A stretch of DNA of 8,160 nt from Cyanobacteria bacterium UBA11153. GTDB lineage: Bacteria; Cyanobacteriota; Cyanobacteriia; Cyanobacteriales; Coleofasciculaceae. The translations under genes and the position numbers were made by a program. How positions within the stretch are numbered: the first letter of the stretch is position 1; each line of letters opens with the position of its first letter. The notes beneath the pieces were generated by a model. It did not search any database and had not been told where the DNA came from. It was given only the letters and a program-made list of their open reading frames with translations. Positions 6,303 through 8,160 of the stretch are shown here, piece by piece. Where the stretch lies: NCBI GenBank assembly GCA_003511885.1, contig DOIX01000292.1:1-8160 (forward strand), written 5' to 3'.

Positions 6303-8014
6303 AGATAAACGGTACTCCATCCTACGCCATCGACTTTGGCACTAGCAACACGGTAATCGCACGCTGGAATCCTGTGACGCAGCAACCGGAAACCCTGAGT
6401 TTACCAGGATTATCCCTGCAACTGAGTCAAAATCCGCCTTTAATTCCCAGCTTGGTCTATGTGGAAGAGGCTAGTCAGGGTAAAGTTATTGTAGGGCAGG
6501 CAGTGCGCGATCGCGGTTTGGATACTAATAATCCTCGTTTCTTCCGTAGCTTTAAGCGGGGAATTGGTACGGATATTCAGGGGTTTTTGCCGGAATTGGA
6601 TGGGAAAATGGTCAGGTTTGAGGAGGTTGGGGAATGGTTTCTCAGTCAGATTATTGCTAATCTTTTACCCTCCCTAACCCCCCCTATTGGGGGGGGACAA
6701 GAGAAGGAATCTTTATCCCCTTATCAAGGGGGGGGACAAGAGAAGAAATTAGAGAAATTAGAGAAATTAGAGAAATTAGAGAAGATTGAATCTCTGATTT
6801 TAACTGTACCTGTGGATAGTTTTGAAGCTTATCGTCATTGGCTGACAGGGGTATGTAAATCTTTGCCAGTCGAACAAGTTAGACTGTTAGATGAACCTAC
6901 CGCAGCAGCTTTGGGTTATGGTATGGCTGAGGGGGAAATATTATTAGTTGTTGATTTTGGTGGTGGTACGCTGGATTTATCTTTGGTAAGATTAGATCTC
7001 AATGCGCAGTCGGGGACAAAGCCTTTGGGTTTTATCCTGAAATGGGGGGAAAAGTTACTGGGAGAAAGTTCCGGACAAAAGGTGAAATTAGCCCGCGTTT
7101 TAGCTAAAGTTGGGCAAAATTTGGGTGGTGCGGATTTGGATAATTGGTTGGTGGATTATTTTGCCCAAACTCAAGGTTTAAGCAAGTCGCCTCTCACTAC
7201 TAGACTGGCGGAAAGGTTGAAAATTCAGTTATCGGAGAAGGAATCAGCTACGGAAGTTTATTTTAATGATGAAACTCTGGAAAGTTACCAACTCCAACTG
7301 AATCGCGCTACTTTTGACACTATTTTACAAGAACATCAATTTTTCGATATCCTCAATGAGAGGATGGCACAGCTTTTACAACAAGCCCGACGGAGTGGTA
7401 TTGAAGTTACCGATATCGATGGTGTATTGTTAGTGGGAGGTACGGTAAAAATTCCTGCGGTGCAAAATTGGGTAAGACAATATTTCCCTCCTGATAAGAT
7501 TCGCTGCGAAAAACCCTTTGAAGCTATAGCCCAAGGCGCACTACAATTATCTCAAGGAATTGAAGTACAAGACTTTCTCTATCACAGTTACGGAATTCGC
7601 TATTGGGATAGGCGGAATAATTGCCACAACTGGCATCCCATTATTAAAGCCGGACAAGCTTACCCCATGGCAAACTCTGTAGAATTAGTCTTGGGTGCAT
7701 CTGTGGAAAAACAACCCAATATCGAATTAATTATTGGGGAATTAGGTGCAGATAGCAGTACTACTGAAGTTTACTTTGAAGGAGACCGTTTAGTCACCCG
7801 GCAATTAGGTAGCGGCAAAACCGCAGTCCAACCATTAAACGATAAAGACGGTGCCAGAAGCATCGCCCAACTGACACCACCCGGAAATCCAGGGAGCGAC
7901 AGGATTAAAGTTCAGTTTACTGTAGATCGCGATCGCGCTTTGCGGATTAGTGTTGAGGATTTGTTAACCAATGAGACTTTGTTAGCTAATCGGGTAGTAG
8001 CCCAATTAAGTTAA
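6299..8014 (+). CDS. Hsp70-family ATPase, lid-less, with a repeat-derived insertion
   Basis: This is a cytoplasmic DnaK-like protein of 571 residues. The ATPase domain shows phosphate-1 IDFGTSNT (11-18), the linker block DEPTAAALGYG (198-208), phosphate-2 DFGGGTLDLS (219-228), NLGGADLD (274-281) and the adenosine motif LLVGGTVKIP (377-386). A beta-rich substrate-binding-like region follows from about 425 to the end, finishing with VDRDRALRISVEDLL. The alpha-helical lid and acidic tail of DnaK (about 638 residues) are absent, so it is a divergent paralogue rather than the housekeeping chaperone. Residues 124-162 form an insertion between the early ATPase strands and ILTVP, made of two GGGQEK units and four LEK units coded by DNA repeats. 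The frame stays open through it. There is no in-frame ATG upstream before a stop at 6257, so this start is the longest possible. No CIRCE heat-shock operator is visible. Client and partner are unknown. Confidence 0.9.
   Translation: MKINGTPSYAIDFGTSNTVIARWNPVTQQPETLSLPGLSLQLSQNPPLIPSLVYVEEASQGKVIVGQAVRDRGLDTNNPRFFRSFKRGIGTDIQGFLPELDGKMVRFEEVGEWFLSQIIANLLPSLTPPIGGGQEKESLSPYQGGGQEKKLEKLEKLEKLEKIESLILTVPVDSFEAYRHWLTGVCKSLPVEQVRLLDEPTAAALGYGMAEGEILLVVDFGGGTLDLSLVRLDLNAQSGTKPLGFILKWGEKLLGESSGQKVKLARVLAKVGQNLGGADLDNWLVDYFAQTQGLSKSPLTTRLAERLKIQLSEKESATEVYFNDETLESYQLQLNRATFDTILQEHQFFDILNERMAQLLQQARRSGIEVTDIDGVLLVGGTVKIPAVQNWVRQYFPPDKIRCEKPFEAIAQGALQLSQGIEVQDFLYHSYGIRYWDRRNNCHNWHPIIKAGQAYPMANSVELVLGASVEKQPNIELIIGELGADSSTTEVYFEGDRLVTRQLGSGKTAVQPLNDKDGARSIAQLTPPGNPGSDRIKVQFTVDRDRALRISVEDLLTNETLLANRVVAQLS
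6678..6745. repeat. C/G-run palindromic repeats inside the Hsp70-like gene
   Basis: Seven C and eight G around TATT (6678-6696) form one hairpin; CCCCTT-ATC-AAGGGG (6717-6731) forms a second. Each is followed by the same bases, so that an 18-bp direct repeat (eight G then ACAAGAGAAG) occurs at 6689-6706 and 6728-6745, exactly 39 bp or 13 codons apart. Similar C-run/G-run elements are, to my knowledge, common between cyanobacterial genes; here they are translated as PPIGGGQEK and SPYQGGGQEK. Confidence 0.85.
6749..6784. repeat. Four tandem 9-bp units encoding (LEK)4
   Basis: The unit TTAGAGAAA is repeated four times (the last ends AAG), adding Leu-Glu-Lys each time. It directly follows the C/G-run repeats. 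Each gain or loss of a unit keeps the frame, so copy number may vary between strains without breaking the protein. Confidence 0.9.
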
Positions 8015-8015
8015 T

Positions 8016-8086
8016 TAGACATCTCCAGAAACTGGGTTTTGATCCAGACAGGGTAAGGGTTTGACATTGTTTTTTGGAGATGTCTA
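8016..8086. repeat. 71-bp inverted-repeat element after the Hsp70-like gene
   Basis: Perfect 12-bp ends, TAGACATCTCCA (8016-8027) and TGGAGATGTCTA (8075-8086), enclose 47 bases. Inside, CTGG (8032-8035) can pair with CCAG at 8025-8028 or 8044-8047. It begins one base after the stop codon. It could be a small non-autonomous (MITE-like) element, and its stem may also mark the transcript end. A T-run lies inside the element before the right arm, not after it, so it is not a classical terminator. Confidence 0.7.
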
Positions 8087-8160
8087 TTGTCAGAGAGGGT
8101 GAGGAATAACTAGGGTTTGCTGAATAAGTGCTGTGGTGAGGATGGGGTGTGGGTTTTTTG
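8087..8160. other. Window end, no gene recognised
   Basis: This 74-bp tail has no open frame worth calling. It holds TAGGGTTTGCTGAATAAGTG near 8111-8130 and a G/T-rich end. The first of these reminds me of sequences near cyanobacterial insertion-sequence ends, but the window stops before any transposase could be seen. Confidence 0.3.

Noticed and set aside
6678..6784. CRISPR array or frameshift in the Hsp70-like gene
   Set aside because: Unit lengths are irregular and there are no unique spacers, and the frame stays open with all downstream Hsp70 motifs intact.
6299..8014. Housekeeping DnaK chaperone
   Set aside because: The helical lid is missing, the protein is shorter than DnaK, there is no dnaJ or grpE neighbour, and no CIRCE element upstream.

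Overview
The window looks like chromosomal DNA from a cyanobacterium, most likely a filamentous one. The grounds are: three copies of the HIP1 octamer GCGATCGC (593-600, 6507-6514, 7929-7936); a CyaG-like multi-sensor adenylate cyclase; a lid-less Hsp70 of a type I associate with cyanobacteria; and many short palindromic and C/G-run repeats in and between genes. No tRNA, rRNA, CRISPR array, complete insertion sequence or phage gene is visible. The genus assignment is inference.

Layout. (1) 22-1224, minus strand: argG, argininosuccinate synthase, complete. (2) 1225-1548: a divergent intergenic region with the argG ribosome-binding site, a candidate -10 box, a 22-bp operator-like dyad, and the first copy of an imperfect direct repeat whose second copy covers the first possible start of the next gene. 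(3) 1549 (more likely 1606) to 4962, plus strand: a large membrane-anchored adenylate cyclase, TM-Cache-TM-HAMP-PAS-GAF-PAS-cyclase, with residues that predict ATP rather than GTP as substrate. (4) 5054-5242: a small uncertain ORF whose 3' half is a palindromic repeat, 5 nt before (5) 5248-6084, an ATP-grasp ligase-like protein of unknown substrate. (6) 6085-6298: spacer with a second repeat of related sequence, an AT-rich hairpin and a nine-codon mini-ORF that overlaps the next start. (7) 6299-8014: an Hsp70-family ATPase with about 39 extra residues made of in-frame DNA repeats, and no helical lid. (8) 8015-8160: a 71-bp inverted-repeat element, then a stretch with no recognised gene.

How the genes fit together. 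There is no obvious shared pathway. argG is arginine biosynthesis; the cyclase is an environmental sensor producing cAMP; the ATP-grasp and Hsp70 genes are separate units. The small ORF and ATP-grasp gene are the only pair close enough to suggest a shared transcript and coupled translation. The most unusual theme is repeat DNA entering coding sequence: at the cyclase start, in the small ORF, inside the Hsp70 ATPase domain, and (as C/G-rich heptamers) at the 3' ends of argG and the cyclase gene. I found no clear new defence or biosynthetic system; the small ORF/ATP-grasp pair is the best lead and is speculative.
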